DNA of 64,000 bases, taken from Epibacterium sp. Ofav1-8 (GTDB lineage Bacteria; Pseudomonadota; Alphaproteobacteria; Rhodobacterales; Rhodobacteraceae). Each line of letters begins with the position of its first letter. Positions within the stretch are counted from its first letter, which is position 1. The position numbers and the translations under genes were made by a program. Below, piece after piece: positions 1-10,238 of this stretch. The stretch lies in the NCBI RefSeq assembly GCF_022348185.1, contig NZ_JAKRFD010000006.1, positions 62,001 to 126,000 of the forward strand. The letters are read 5' to 3'. The notes under the pieces were generated by a model, which was not told where the DNA came from, made no database searches, and was given only the letters and a program-made list of their open reading frames with translations.

Positions 1-1752
<1,752 letters not shown>

Positions 1753-1851
1753 TCACCTCCATACGCGGCGTCACCCCCTTGCGTGCCCCCGCGGCACGCG
1801 GTCTAAGAGAGGGCAGACGGTTAGGCACAGGCGTGAGGCCACAGGAACAGC

Positions 1852-2370
1852 ATGAGCAAAAAGACCAAGAAGCCCGCTCCAAAGGCAATGACCCCTGACG
1901 AAATCGCGGGTTTGCCCTATCGCCCCAACGTGGGGGTGATGATGATAAACGGGGACGGGGCGGTCTGGGTTGGCCAGCGGATGGATCGGCACAAGGACGC
2001 GTGGCAGATGCCGCAGGGCGGGATCGACAAAGGGGAGGATGCCCGCCTCGCCGCGCTCCGTGAACTGGAAGAGGAAACCGGCGTTACCCCGGATCTGGTC
2101 GAGATCATCGCAGAAAGCGACGGCTGGCTGCCCTATGATCTGCCGCATGAGGTGGTGCCTCATTTCTGGGGTGGCAAATACCGCGGGCAGGAACAGAAGT
2201 GGTTTCTGCTGCGGTTCACCGGACGCGACGACCAGATCAATATCGCAACCAAGGATCCCGAGTTCTCTGCCTGGTGCTGGCAGCCGGTGGAGGAACTGGT
2301 GGACAAGGTTGTCCCCTTCAAGAAGGAGGTCTATGCGCGTGTCGTCGAGGAATTCAAAGCCTATTTGTAA
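1852..2370 (+). CDS. rppH: RNA 5'-pyrophosphohydrolase RppH
   Basis: A 172-residue Nudix hydrolase of the RppH/NudH group, which removes pyrophosphate from the 5' triphosphate end of mRNA and so starts RNase E-dependent decay. The Nudix box spans residues 56-78 ([23 protein letters not shown] pattern, with the catalytic RELEEE core intact). The N-terminal [11 protein letters not shown] and the WQMPQGGID stretch before the box are typical of RppH rather than of general Nudix enzymes. A ribosome-binding site (AGGA) precedes the ATG. Its last 38 bases overlap the start of the next gene. In alphaproteobacteria orthologues are also annotated as dinucleoside polyphosphate hydrolases (IalA/NudH), the same family. 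Confidence 0.92.
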   Translation: MSKKTKKPAPKAMTPDEIAGLPYRPNVGVMMINGDGAVWVGQRMDRHKDAWQMPQGGIDKGEDARLAALRELEEETGVTPDLVEIIAESDGWLPYDLPHEVVPHFWGGKYRGQEQKWFLLRFTGRDDQINIATKDPEFSAWCWQPVEELVDKVVPFKKEVYARVVEEFKAYL

Positions 2371-2893
2371 TGCCGTCTTTGTCGCAGGGCTGACGCTGGC
2401 GATGGCGACCCAGGCCTCTGCGCTCAGTTGCTTGCCGATGGGACCGGGGGATGTCTATCGGATCGTATCCGAAAGCGAGGACCCCTTTGTCGTGATCGAG
2501 GGGCGTGTGAGCTTTGATGAAGCACTCCTGCCGCGCTACTCTGAAGCTGCGCCGCGCGCGACCGAACAGCCGACCGAGATCCCGGCACAGGTCACGGGGC
2601 TGATGCTGGGAGAACGGATCTTCGACCAGTCCGTCGACGGGCAAATCACGCTGGAAGTCCATTGTTTGGGGTCATGGTGCGGAAGCCTGGTGTCCGGCAC
2701 ACGCTATTTGTTCTTTGCCCGGCAGACCGACGAGCGGGTCGTGGCGGTTGTCGAACCCTGTGGCGGCTTCTTCTTTGCGGCAGAGGATGGAAGCGCCGGG
2801 GATACGGTCCTGCAATGCCACCGGGGTGGGGTCTGCCCCTCGCAGCTGCCCGAGAGCCTGGACGGGGCGGTGTCACCTCTGGCCGACGACTGA
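2333..2893 (+). CDS. small secreted protein of unknown function
   Basis: A 186-residue protein with a clear Sec signal peptide: basic start (MRVSSRNSK), hydrophobic stretch ([12 protein letters not shown]) and an ASA cleavage site before LSC, near residue 30. The mature part has six or more cysteines ([25 protein letters not shown]), which suggests disulfide bonds in the periplasm. The start at 2333 is chosen because AAGGAGG lies 5 bases upstream, inside the end of rppH; the two genes overlap by 38 bases in different frames. I do not recognise the family. Short conserved proteins with this signal peptide and Cys pattern are common next to Nudix genes in Rhodobacterales, but that is recollection, not a search. 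Confidence 0.7.
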   Translation: MRVSSRNSKPICNAVFVAGLTLAMATQASALSCLPMGPGDVYRIVSESEDPFVVIEGRVSFDEALLPRYSEAAPRATEQPTEIPAQVTGLMLGERIFDQSVDGQITLEVHCLGSWCGSLVSGTRYLFFARQTDERVVAVVEPCGGFFFAAEDGSAGDTVLQCHRGGVCPSQLPESLDGAVSPLADD

Positions 2894-2926
2894 CGCCAGA
2901 GGTTTGCCGACAGGGCCCTTTGCGCC

Positions 2927-3811
2927 CTACTCCGCTGCGACCCTTGCGTTCGTCTTGACCGCAAGGGGTTTTGTGCCCTGTTGCCCCAGCCAGACGGAGA
3001 ACAAGGCCACCACAGCCCCCAGCGCTTGCAGCGCGGAGAAACTCTCGCCTGCAAAAAGCGCCCCCAGGATCACTGCTGTCAGCGGGCTGAAGACCCCGAG
3101 GAGCGAGATCTGGGCTGGAGCGATGCGGCCGATGCCGCGAAACCACAGGATATAGGTGAACGCGCCGCCAATCAGACTCATGTAGCCGAGGCCGATGAGG
3201 TTGTTGGTCGTGAGGTTCGGCCAGTCAGGCAGGGCAATCACGGCCACGGGGATCAGCAACAGTCCCCCGGCGGTGAGCTGCCAGGCAGTGAAGGTCAATG
3301 CCGGCACACCGGGTTGCCATTTGCGGGTGAGAACCACGCCCGTGGCCATCGAAAGCGCCCCGCCGAGCCCGGCCGCGACGCCGCCGAGGTCAAGGCTGGC
3401 CTCCGGCCCGAGCACCAGCAGCCCGACCCCCAGAATGCCCAGGACCGCCGCCAGTATGCCCTTGCCGTGGAGGTGTGTGCCAAGGAGAACCCCCGACAAC
3501 CCCATCACGAACAGTGGCTGTACAGCGCCCAACGTGGCGGCGACGCCGCCGGGCAAACGGTAAGCCGACAAGAACAGCAGCGCCCAGAATACCGAAAAGT
3601 TCAACGCACCAAGCGCAAAGATCTTTGGCAGGAGGGCGATGGGCGGCAGCTGGCGCACGATCAGAAGCAGGAGCAGGCCGGCAGGCAAAGCCCGCAGCAG
3701 AGCCACCAAATAGGGCGATTCTCCGGGCAGGAACGTTGTCGTCACAATATAGCTGCTGCCCCAAATGGCCGGCGCAAGTGCGGTCAGGGCAAGGTCTTTG
3801 TTATTCGTCAT
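2927..3811 (-). CDS. EamA/DMT-family transporter
   Basis: A 294-residue inner-membrane protein with about ten hydrophobic segments in two repeats of five, the layout of the drug/metabolite transporter superfamily. Features include the N-terminal ALAPAIWGSSYIVTT, the mid-protein GGVAATLGAVQPLF and a C-terminal repeat with SPLTAVILGALFAGE. Many such proteins export amino acids or other metabolites; the substrate cannot be told from sequence. The start at 3811 (MTNNKD) is preferred over an ATG about 96 bases upstream because GGGGAGT precedes it and the longer form would run through the operators. It is divergent from a MarR regulator, with palindromes between them, so it is probably the regulated target. 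Confidence 0.85.
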   Translation of the reverse strand: MTNNKDLALTALAPAIWGSSYIVTTTFLPGESPYLVALLRALPAGLLLLLIVRQLPPIALLPKIFALGALNFSVFWALLFLSAYRLPGGVAATLGAVQPLFVMGLSGVLLGTHLHGKGILAAVLGILGVGLLVLGPEASLDLGGVAAGLGGALSMATGVVLTRKWQPGVPALTFTAWQLTAGGLLLIPVAVIALPDWPNLTTNNLIGLGYMSLIGGAFTYILWFRGIGRIAPAQISLLGVFSPLTAVILGALFAGESFSALQALGAVVALFSVWLGQQGTKPLAVKTNARVAAE

Positions 3812-3827
3812 GGTGGGACTCCCCATA

Positions 3828-3872
3828 TATCTCGATGTCGAGATAGTGATGCAAAGTCTCGACGTCAAGATA
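3828..3872. promoter_or_regulatory. tandem MarR-type operators
   Basis: The 107-base gap between the transporter and the MarR gene holds a perfect palindrome, TATCTCGA-TG-TCGAGATA (3828-3845). A second, weaker site, AGTCTCGACGTCAAGATA (3855-3872), is centred 27 bases further on. Two half-sites of this length between a MarR gene and its divergent target fit the usual autoregulatory arrangement. Binding by the adjacent regulator is inferred. Confidence 0.7.
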
Positions 3873-3918
3873 TGCGCATCGCATTGACCTCCTTCGCGTC
3901 GCGGCACATTACTGACGC

Positions 3919-4407
3919 ATGGATCATGTGGATTTCATTCTGGAGCAATGGCGCCGCGAGCGGCCCGACCTCGACGTGACCGCGATGGGGGTGATCGGGC
4001 GTGTCGGGCGGCTCTATCTGGCCTACCTGAAACCGATGGAACGGACCTTTGCCCGCTATGGTCTCAATGCGGCGAAATTCGATGTGCTGGCCACTTTACG
4101 CCGGGCAGGCGCGCCGTATCGCCTGTCGGCGGGGGCGTTGATGAAGGCGACGATGGTGGCATCCGGAACCATGACGAACCGGATTGATCGGCTGGAGGCG
4201 GATGGCCTGGTCAGCCGCACGACGAATCCGGAAGACAGCCGCAGTTTCCTGATCGCCCTGACGGTTGAGGGGCTGACCCTGATCGATGAAGTCGTGGAGG
4301 CCCATGTCGCCACACAATCCGGCCTGATCGAGGGGCTGTCCCCCGAAGAGGTCGACCAGTTGGCCGAGCTGCTGAGCAAGGCGCTGACGGCATTGGACCG
4401 CACCTGA
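3919..4407 (+). CDS. MarR-family transcriptional regulator
   Basis: A 162-residue winged-helix regulator. Residues 45-110 carry the MarR core: the recognition part LSAGALMKATMVASGTMTNRIDRLEADGLVSR and the wing with the DSRSFLIALT pattern typical of the family. Alpha-helical N- and C-termini would form the dimer interface. Such proteins repress nearby exporter genes until a small phenolic or other ligand is bound. The gene is divergent from the EamA transporter, with two palindromes in the shared promoter. A GC-rich hairpin follows before the convergent chemoreceptor gene. Confidence 0.88.
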   Translation: MDHVDFILEQWRRERPDLDVTAMGVIGRVGRLYLAYLKPMERTFARYGLNAAKFDVLATLRRAGAPYRLSAGALMKATMVASGTMTNRIDRLEADGLVSRTTNPEDSRSFLIALTVEGLTLIDEVVEAHVATQSGLIEGLSPEEVDQLAELLSKALTALDRT

Positions 4408-4442
4408 TGGTACGGTCCAATGTGTCGGTCCTCGTCAGGGAG

Positions 4443-4460
4443 CCCCGGCGCCGGCCGGGG
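4443..4460. terminator. GC-rich hairpin between convergent genes
   Basis: CCCCGGC-GCCG-GCCGGGG forms a 7-base-pair stem between the MarR gene and the convergent chemoreceptor gene. There is no clear T-run, so an intrinsic terminator is only a suggestion. Confidence 0.35.
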
Positions 4461-4486
4461 GTGTGGCGCGGCACAACGGAGCGCTT

Positions 4487-6856
4487 CTAGAAATCCTCGT
4501 AGAAGTTGAGCGCGGCATTGCCGTCGGTGCCATGCGCCGTCGGCGCGGGCGGTGTCGCGTCATCGTGATCGGCGGACACGTCCCACTCTTCGCGCTGGAG
4601 GGTGCGGGCAGGGCGACCAGAGCTGGCGGGGGCGGCCTGTTGATCCTGGCCTGCCGCACCGGACAGTTTGAAGTTTGCCACGACGCTGCCCAGTTGAGAG
4701 GCGTCGCTGTCGAGCATCTGGCACGCGGCGGAGGCTTCTTCCACCATGGCGGCGTTCTGTTGCGTCACCTGATCGAGCTGCACCATGCCGGTGTTGATTT
4801 CCTCGATACCATTCGACTGCTCGGATGCGCCTTCTGCGATTCCCGACACCAGTTGAGAGATGTGGTTCACGCGTTGAACAATCATCTGGAGCGCTTCACC
4901 GGCCTTGCCGACGAGGTCGACACCCGATTCCACCTGTTTGGAGCTTTCGCCAATCAGGGATTTGATCTCCATCGCGGCCTCGGAGGAGCGTTGCGCCAGA
5001 GCGCGCACCTCGCTTGCCACCACCGCAAAGCCGCGTCCAGCTTCGCCTGCGCGTGCAGCCTCGACGCCAGCGTTCAGTGCCAGCAGGTTGGTCTGGAAGG
5101 CGATATCGTCAATCACCGAGATGATCTGTTCGATCTTCTTCGATGACTGTTCGATCTCGGTCATTGCGGTCACGGCGTTCTGTACCACGCCGCCGCTGGT
5201 TTCGGCCTCTTGTTTGGCCTCGCCGGTGATCTGCTCGACGCTGCGGGCGCTTTCGGCGGCGGATTTCACACTTGCTGTCATCTCTTCCAGCGCGGCGGCG
5301 GTTTCCTCCAGCGTTGCGGCCTGGCTCTCGGTGCGATGGGACAGATCGTCGGACGACTGGTTGATCTCGGCGGCACCGTTGCGGATGCGTTCGACCGCGC
5401 TCACCACATGGCCGAGCGTCTGATTAAGCGTGCTCACCGTCGTGTTGAAATCGGCACGCAGCTTTTCATGCTCGCCCGAGAATGGCGTGTCGATGGTGGC
5501 AGAGAAATCCCCCTGCGACAGACGCAGCAGTCCGGCGCTGAGGTGTTCCACCACAATCTGCTGTTCCTGCTGCTGTTGCGCGCGGGCTTCCTCGGCTTCA
5601 CGCGCCAGACGGAGGTCGTCCTGAAGCGACACCAGCGCCTTGCCGATATCCCCGATCTCATCGCCGCGGCTTGCGTCAGCGACGTCGGTATCCAGATTGC
5701 CGTCCGCAACCTCGGTCATGCCGGTGCGAATACGGTTGAGGGGATGCGTGAAGGAGCAGGCGATCCGCCAGCCAAGAAAGGACATGGTCAAGCCAACGGC
5801 AATGGCGATCAGACCGAGCATCCAGGCCTTGCTGAGCAGCGGTGCCATGACATCGCGCACATCTTGTTCGATGACCAGAACCCAATTGGCAATCCCGAGG
5901 TCCAGCGGCCGGGAGTAGGCATAGATCGGGTCGCCATCCAGCCCATCCGCGCCCTTGAAGAAGTGCGTTTCACCGTCGAGCGCCCGCATGGTGTGTTCGT
6001 TCTCCGGCAGTGTATCGAGCACCCGGAACCCGTCTTCGAAGCGGGAATTGGTACGCGCCATGAGGTCTGCGCCCACCAGGTAGACTTGTGCGGTTTCGCC
6101 AAGACCATCGGTGTTGTTGGTAATCTGACCCAGCAGATCCACGGGAACCTGGATCGCGATTACGCCCAGGCGAGTGCCGTCTCCGTCAACGACCGGCGAT
6201 GCGAGGAACGCGGCGGCAGCGCCATTGCTGGGGGCATAGGGTTCCATGTCCGCAAAGACCACGGTTCCAGTCTTGGCGGACTGTGCATCGCGAAAGGCTG
6301 CTCCAAGCCCGGAGTCCTTGTAGGCACCGTTGGTGAGGCTGGTGGCGTAGTCCATTTCCTTGAAGACGGAATAGACGATGTCGCCTGCTGGGTTGATCAG
6401 AAAGGCATCGTAATAGCCTTTGCTTTCGATCAGCGTCCGCAGGCCATGATGATAGGTTTCGTGGATCTCGTGATAGGCGGCGTCACCGTCTGCCCTGTGC
6501 AGCTTGTGCTTTTCGCCGACGGGATGGCGATTGTCCTTGATGTAGGCAGTGCGCAGCGTGTCCGCGGCCTCTCCCCCAAGATCCTCCCACGTGGTCGCAA
6601 ATGATCCCAGGGCGTTGACGGTGGCCGGCGAGGCGGCAAGCGACGTCAGATCCGCTCGGATCGTGGACATCATATTGCGTACCGATGCGCTGCGATCAGC
6701 GGTGATTGTCTCCATCCGGTTCTCGACGGCGCGTTCGGCATACCCGTGAAAGGCAAAGAGCGCGGCGGCGATGAGGATGGCGCTGATGGACGCGCTGAAA
6801 GCTGCGAAATAGAGCGGCAGCTTCTGGGAAACTCGAAGGGCATTCATACGAAACAT
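4487..6856 (-). CDS. methyl-accepting chemotaxis protein with periplasmic Cache-type sensor
   Basis: A 789-residue chemoreceptor. A first membrane helix (about 13-37) is followed by a periplasmic region to about residue 335 resembling a double Cache domain, then a second helix ([20 protein letters not shown]), a HAMP domain ([22 protein letters not shown]) and a HAMP-like second linker. The cytoplasmic signalling hairpin has its tip at [28 protein letters not shown]. The protein ends in ALNFYEDF, resembling the aromatic tail that tethers CheR/CheB in other receptors; that role is inferred. The ligand is unknown. No che genes lie nearby. The start at 6856 has AGGA upstream; a second ATG at 6847 is also possible. 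Confidence 0.92.
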   Translation of the reverse strand: MFRMNALRVSQKLPLYFAAFSASISAILIAAALFAFHGYAERAVENRMETITADRSASVRNMMSTIRADLTSLAASPATVNALGSFATTWEDLGGEAADTLRTAYIKDNRHPVGEKHKLHRADGDAAYHEIHETYHHGLRTLIESKGYYDAFLINPAGDIVYSVFKEMDYATSLTNGAYKDSGLGAAFRDAQSAKTGTVVFADMEPYAPSNGAAAAFLASPVVDGDGTRLGVIAIQVPVDLLGQITNNTDGLGETAQVYLVGADLMARTNSRFEDGFRVLDTLPENEHTMRALDGETHFFKGADGLDGDPIYAYSRPLDLGIANWVLVIEQDVRDVMAPLLSKAWMLGLIAIAVGLTMSFLGWRIACSFTHPLNRIRTGMTEVADGNLDTDVADASRGDEIGDIGKALVSLQDDLRLAREAEEARAQQQQEQQIVVEHLSAGLLRLSQGDFSATIDTPFSGEHEKLRADFNTTVSTLNQTLGHVVSAVERIRNGAAEINQSSDDLSHRTESQAATLEETAAALEEMTASVKSAAESARSVEQITGEAKQEAETSGGVVQNAVTAMTEIEQSSKKIEQIISVIDDIAFQTNLLALNAGVEAARAGEAGRGFAVVASEVRALAQRSSEAAMEIKSLIGESSKQVESGVDLVGKAGEALQMIVQRVNHISQLVSGIAEGASEQSNGIEEINTGMVQLDQVTQQNAAMVEEASAACQMLDSDASQLGSVVANFKLSGAAGQDQQAAPASSGRPARTLQREEWDVSADHDDATPPAPTAHGTDGNAALNFYEDF

Positions 6857-7210
6857 GGTGAGGTCCTATCGGATAGATGTGATCCACATTCTAGACCTCG
6901 CGTGGCAAACTTAAGAATTGGCAAATCTGGGTGGCAATACCTCTCTTTCGCGAATTACTATACTTTTGCGCGAAGTTTGCGACCTATATGGCGCCAAGCG
7001 GCGGCATCAAAGGTGAAGGCTTGTATTCATTGAGGAAAGTGTGATTCGCGAACCAAGAGCGCAAATGACGCATTTCGTTTTTGGATTTGGGTTCGATTTT
7101 GGTCGGTCTGGTAGTATTTCATTTATCAAATACTACCCTGGGGCGCATGCCCTGAGCCTCTCGATGTCGGCGATTGGCTCAAGGCGTATGTTGTCTGCGA
7201 GCACGGGCGT
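6857..7210. other. intergenic region with a perfect inverted repeat
   Basis: This 354-base AT-richer gap separates the chemoreceptor start from the end of the PfkB kinase gene. It should hold the chemoreceptor promoter, but I cannot place it with confidence. The main feature is GGTAGTATTT (7110-7119), an 8-base loop, then AAATACTACC (7128-7137), a perfect 10-base inverted repeat with no T-run. It could be a regulator site or a terminator hairpin for the kinase gene. No convincing ORF is seen. Confidence 0.5.
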
Positions 7211-8209
7211 TTAGGCCGCCAGCAAGCCCGCTGCTTGCAGAAGTGCGCGCATGTCGGTCTGTGGGCGCGGGCCGATGTGGCTGATGACTTCGGCCGCACA
7301 GGCGTTCCCCATCCGGGCGCAGGTTTCCAGATCCTGATCGTGGGCGAGGCCAAACAGGAAACCGGCGGCGAACTGATCGCCGGCGCCGGTGGCATCCACG
7401 GGAACGACCCGGGTCACGGGAACGTCGATGCGGCCTGCAGGGCTGACCACGGTGACGCCCTCGCCGGAGCGGGTGCAGACCACCAGCGGACAGATCGCCG
7501 CCGTCTTTGCCAGCGCCTCTTCCAGATCATCGGTTTCAAACAGAGAACGGATCTCGGCCTCATTGCCGATGACAAACTCCAGCTCGGTCTCGATCAGCTT
7601 CAGAAAATCGGCGCGGTGACGTTCGACACAGAAGGGATCGGAGATCGCGATGCCCGGCTTGCCGCCGCCTGCGCGGCAGTCACGCGCCGCTTCCATAAAG
7701 GCGGTTTTGCCTTTGTCCTTGTCGAACAGATACCCCTCAAGGAACATGATCTGCGCCTGACCTGCGACCGCGTTCGGCACGTCGTCAGAGCTGAGTTCAG
7801 ACGAAATCCCCAGATAGGTGTTCATCGAGCGCTCGCCATCGGGCGAGACAAAAATCATCGAACGCGAGGTGGGAAGTTCGCCGCCCGCGACGGGCGGGTT
7901 CACAAAATCAACGCCATCGTCCTGCATGGCTTGCGCGTAAAACCGCCCCAGAGCGTCGTCGTGCACGCGGCCGATGAAAGCCGAGGACAGCCCCAGCGCA
8001 CCAGCACCCGCAATGGTATTGGCGACAGAGCCACCGGGCGTCTGCACCCGTTCCTTCATCGCGGCATAGAGCACTTCACCCCGCTCACGCTCGATCAGCT
8101 GCATGATGCCCTTCTCGATCCCCATATGGTCGAGAAAACTGTCGTCGCACTGGGAAATCACGTCGACAACCGCGTTGCCGATACCGACGAGCTGGTAGGT
8201 TTTGGTCAT
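7211..8209 (-). CDS. PfkB-family sugar/nucleoside kinase (adenosine kinase-like)
   Basis: A 332-residue ribokinase-fold enzyme. The N-terminal GIGNAVVDVISQ and the TPGGSVANTIAGAGALG glycine-rich motif bind the sugar. The C-terminal signature VDATGAGDQFAAGFLFG carries the catalytic Asp and the anion hole. Such enzymes phosphorylate a sugar or nucleoside with ATP. Alphaproteobacterial relatives of this length are often annotated adenosine kinase, but substrate choice cannot be read from the motifs. The start codon overlaps the stop of nth by four bases (ATGA), so the two are translationally coupled and transcribed nth first. Confidence 0.85.
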   Translation of the reverse strand: MTKTYQLVGIGNAVVDVISQCDDSFLDHMGIEKGIMQLIERERGEVLYAAMKERVQTPGGSVANTIAGAGALGLSSAFIGRVHDDALGRFYAQAMQDDGVDFVNPPVAGGELPTSRSMIFVSPDGERSMNTYLGISSELSSDDVPNAVAGQAQIMFLEGYLFDKDKGKTAFMEAARDCRAGGGKPGIAISDPFCVERHRADFLKLIETELEFVIGNEAEIRSLFETDDLEEALAKTAAICPLVVCTRSGEGVTVVSPAGRIDVPVTRVVPVDATGAGDQFAAGFLFGLAHDQDLETCARMGNACAAEVISHIGPRPQTDMRALLQAAGLLAA

Positions 8210-8850
8210 AGTGTTTTATCCTCGTAGAGGCAGAGATCTCGGATGATGCAGGTGGAGCACAAGGGTTTGCGCGCCTTGCAGTGATAGCGGCCGTGCAGGA
8301 TCAGCCAGTGATGCGCATGCAGTTGGAAATCGACCGGGATATTGTCCTCGATCGCCCGTTCAACCGCGTTCACATCCTTGCCGGGGCAGATGCCAGACCG
8401 GTTACCGACGCGAAAGATATGCGTGTCCACCGCCTGTGCCGGGTAGCGCCACCACATATTCAAAACCACATTGGCGGTCTTGCGCCCCACACCGGGCAGG
8501 CTTTCCAGCGCTGCACGAGAACAGGGAACCTCGCCACCGTATTGTTCGACAAGGATGCGGGAGAGCTTGATGACGTTCTTGGCCTTGTTGCGATAAAGGC
8601 CAATCGTCTTGATGTGTTCGATCACACCCTCTTCGCCAAGGGCGAGCATCTTCTGGGGGGTGTCGGCAATCTTGAACAAATCCTTGGTGGCTTTGTTCAC
8701 GCCTGCGTCGGTTGCCTGGGCGGACAGGGCGACGGCCACGACCAACGTGTAGACGTTGACATGGTCGAGTTCGCCCTTGGGTTCGGCCTCGGCGTCCTGG
8801 AACCGCGTGAAGATCTCGCGGAGCGTATGATAATCGAGTTGCTTGGCCAT
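8206..8850 (-). CDS. nth: endonuclease III
   Basis: A 214-residue DNA glycosylase/AP lyase that removes oxidised pyrimidines in base excision repair. The helix-hairpin-helix LPGVGRKTANVVLN carries the catalytic Lys124. Asp142 lies in VDTHIFRVGNR. The 4Fe-4S cluster ligands Cys191, Cys198, Cys201 and Cys207 follow the C-x6-C-x2-C-x5-C pattern. Length and motifs match the family fully. The start at 8850 (MAKQLDYHTL) is chosen because the reading frame upstream has no family similarity. The gene overlaps the PfkB kinase by four bases, an arrangement with no obvious shared pathway. Confidence 0.95.
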   Translation of the reverse strand: MAKQLDYHTLREIFTRFQDAEAEPKGELDHVNVYTLVVAVALSAQATDAGVNKATKDLFKIADTPQKMLALGEEGVIEHIKTIGLYRNKAKNVIKLSRILVEQYGGEVPCSRAALESLPGVGRKTANVVLNMWWRYPAQAVDTHIFRVGNRSGICPGKDVNAVERAIEDNIPVDFQLHAHHWLILHGRYHCKARKPLCSTCIIRDLCLYEDKTL

Positions 8851-9056
8851 CGGGCGTTCTTTTGCCCGCTGCAGACAGAGGGCGCAAATCAAAAACGTGC
8901 AGCATTCGCAGGGGATCGGGCGATGCGGTGCAAAAGTCGCGGTTTTTGCGCGGATGGCGTGGCTGATTGGCAAACCGCAGGTTCCGGGTCGCCCCTGGCA
9001 CCGGCTGGCGGTACTATCGCTCTGAACCATCAAGACGACGGCTAGGGGCACGCGCC

Positions 9057-9908
9057 ATGCAACGGGACGAACAGGCTTATCACTACGGGGTCATCCGCCG
9101 GGCGATCGAGGTAATCGATGCGGATGGCGCGGATCTGTCTCTCGAAGAACTGGCGGCCCGCATGGACATGAGCTCGGCACATTTTCAGCGCATATTTTCC
9201 GCCTGGGTTGGTGTTTCGCCCAAACGCTATCAGCAGTACCTGCGTTTGGGGCATGCAAAGTCGCTGTTGCGCGAGGATTTGCCCCTGCTGGAGACCGCCC
9301 ATGCCGTTGGGCTTTCCGGGTCTGGCCGCTTGCATGATTTGTTCGTGCGTTGGGAGGCCATGAGCCCCGGTGAATATGCCCGCCGGGGCGAGGGGTTGAC
9401 CGTGCGTTGGGGCTGGTTTGACAGCCCCTTTGGTCTGGCGCTCGCCATGGGCACTGAAAAAGGCCTGTGTGGTCTGGCCTTCGCGGCCGAGGTCGGGGCA
9501 GAAACGGCCTTGAGCGATATGCGTGCCCGCTGGCCCAAGGCCGCGTTTGTCGAGGATGCAGATGCGTTGCGCCCACAGGTCGAAGCGGCCTTTGCCCGCA
9601 AAGGCGATACTGCGCTGCATCTGATGGGGGCCCCTTTGCAGATCAAGGTCTGGGAGGCGCTCCTGCAGATCCCCGAGGGCGAGGCCACCACCTATGGCGA
9701 GATTGCCGAAGCTATCGACAACCCTCGTGCTGTGCGTGCCGTGGGAACGGCGGTGGGGAAGAACCCGCTGAGCTGGCTCATCCCCTGTCACCGGGTGTTG
9801 CGCAAGGGCGGCGAGATGGGCGGCTACCACTGGGGCGTGCCGGTCAAACGCGCGATGCTGGCTTTTGAGGCCGCCCGCGCGGAGGTCGCGCAAGAGAGCG
9901 CCGCGTGA
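9057..9908 (+). CDS. AraC-type HTH fused to O6-alkylguanine-DNA alkyltransferase (Ada-like, no N-terminal Ada domain)
   Basis: A 283-residue fusion. Residues 5-110 form two AraC helix-turn-helix units (LSLEELAARMDMSSAHFQRIFSAWVGVSPKRYQQ, then a second helix pair). Residues 115-280 are the methyltransferase domain, with the active-site Cys244 in PCHRVLRKGG and the TTYGEIAEAI motif. The four-cysteine methyl-phosphotriester domain of E. coli Ada is missing, so alkyl transfer from O6-methylguanine (or O4-methylthymine) is expected, but methylation-triggered activation by the Ada route is not. The start at 9057 has AGGGGC upstream. It is divergent from nth, another DNA repair gene. Its end overlaps a small convergent ORF. 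Confidence 0.88.
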   Translation: MQRDEQAYHYGVIRRAIEVIDADGADLSLEELAARMDMSSAHFQRIFSAWVGVSPKRYQQYLRLGHAKSLLREDLPLLETAHAVGLSGSGRLHDLFVRWEAMSPGEYARRGEGLTVRWGWFDSPFGLALAMGTEKGLCGLAFAAEVGAETALSDMRARWPKAAFVEDADALRPQVEAAFARKGDTALHLMGAPLQIKVWEALLQIPEGEATTYGEIAEAIDNPRAVRAVGTAVGKNPLSWLIPCHRVLRKGGEMGGYHWGVPVKRAMLAFEAARAEVAQESAA

Positions 9909-10101
9909 ACATGCGCGTGAGACCCCTCTTTATGCTCTGCAAAAGCGCCTTGCGGCGTGCGCGGCGTTTTGCAGCCAGATGTGCTTCGACCTTGTCCCAA
10001 GCCTCTTTGCGCTCAATCTCGTAAGCGGTGCGCGGTGGGGCAGGTTCGTTCCAGCGATCCAAGCCGAGGGTGACAAGAGCGATCCAATCATAAGACGACA
10101 T
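9844..10101 (-). CDS. small basic protein of unknown function
   Basis: An 85-residue ORF starting MSSYDWIALVTLGLDRW, then a strongly basic middle (KRRARRKALLQSIKRG) and an Arg-rich tail. The start has GGAG eight bases upstream. It overlaps the end of the convergent alkyltransferase gene by 65 bases. I do not recognise the family. The ordered N-terminus with Trp and acidic residues looks like real protein rather than shadow; the tail, antisense to the alkyltransferase, may be less constrained. Conservation would decide. Confidence 0.5.
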   Translation of the reverse strand: MSSYDWIALVTLGLDRWNEPAPPRTAYEIERKEAWDKVEAHLAAKRRARRKALLQSIKRGLTRMFTRRSLARPPRGRPQKPASRV

Positions 10102-10153
10102 GAGCAGACTCCATTGGGGGTGATGTGACCCTCTGAGAAAAGCAAATCGCTGC

Positions 10154-10201
10154 TGACACCCTGTTGTCAGTGGGGCATGCTAGGATGGCAGCAGGGTGTC
10201 A
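10154..10201. promoter_or_regulatory. inverted repeat upstream of WYL regulator
   Basis: TGACACCCTGTTG (10154-10166) and CAGCAGGGTGTCA (10189-10201) are inverted copies with one mismatch, separated by 22 bases. A short palindrome, CTGACA-N6-TGTCAG, lies on the left arm. The pair sits 38 bases before the start of the regulator gene and is a plausible autoregulatory site. Confidence 0.5.
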
Positions 10202-10238
10202 CGGTATGTGTCCGCCCATCTGCATCACCGGAGGTGTC

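Noticed and set aside
5210-6604. A 464-codon plus-strand frame
   Set aside because: Shadow of the chemoreceptor gene; no domain seen.
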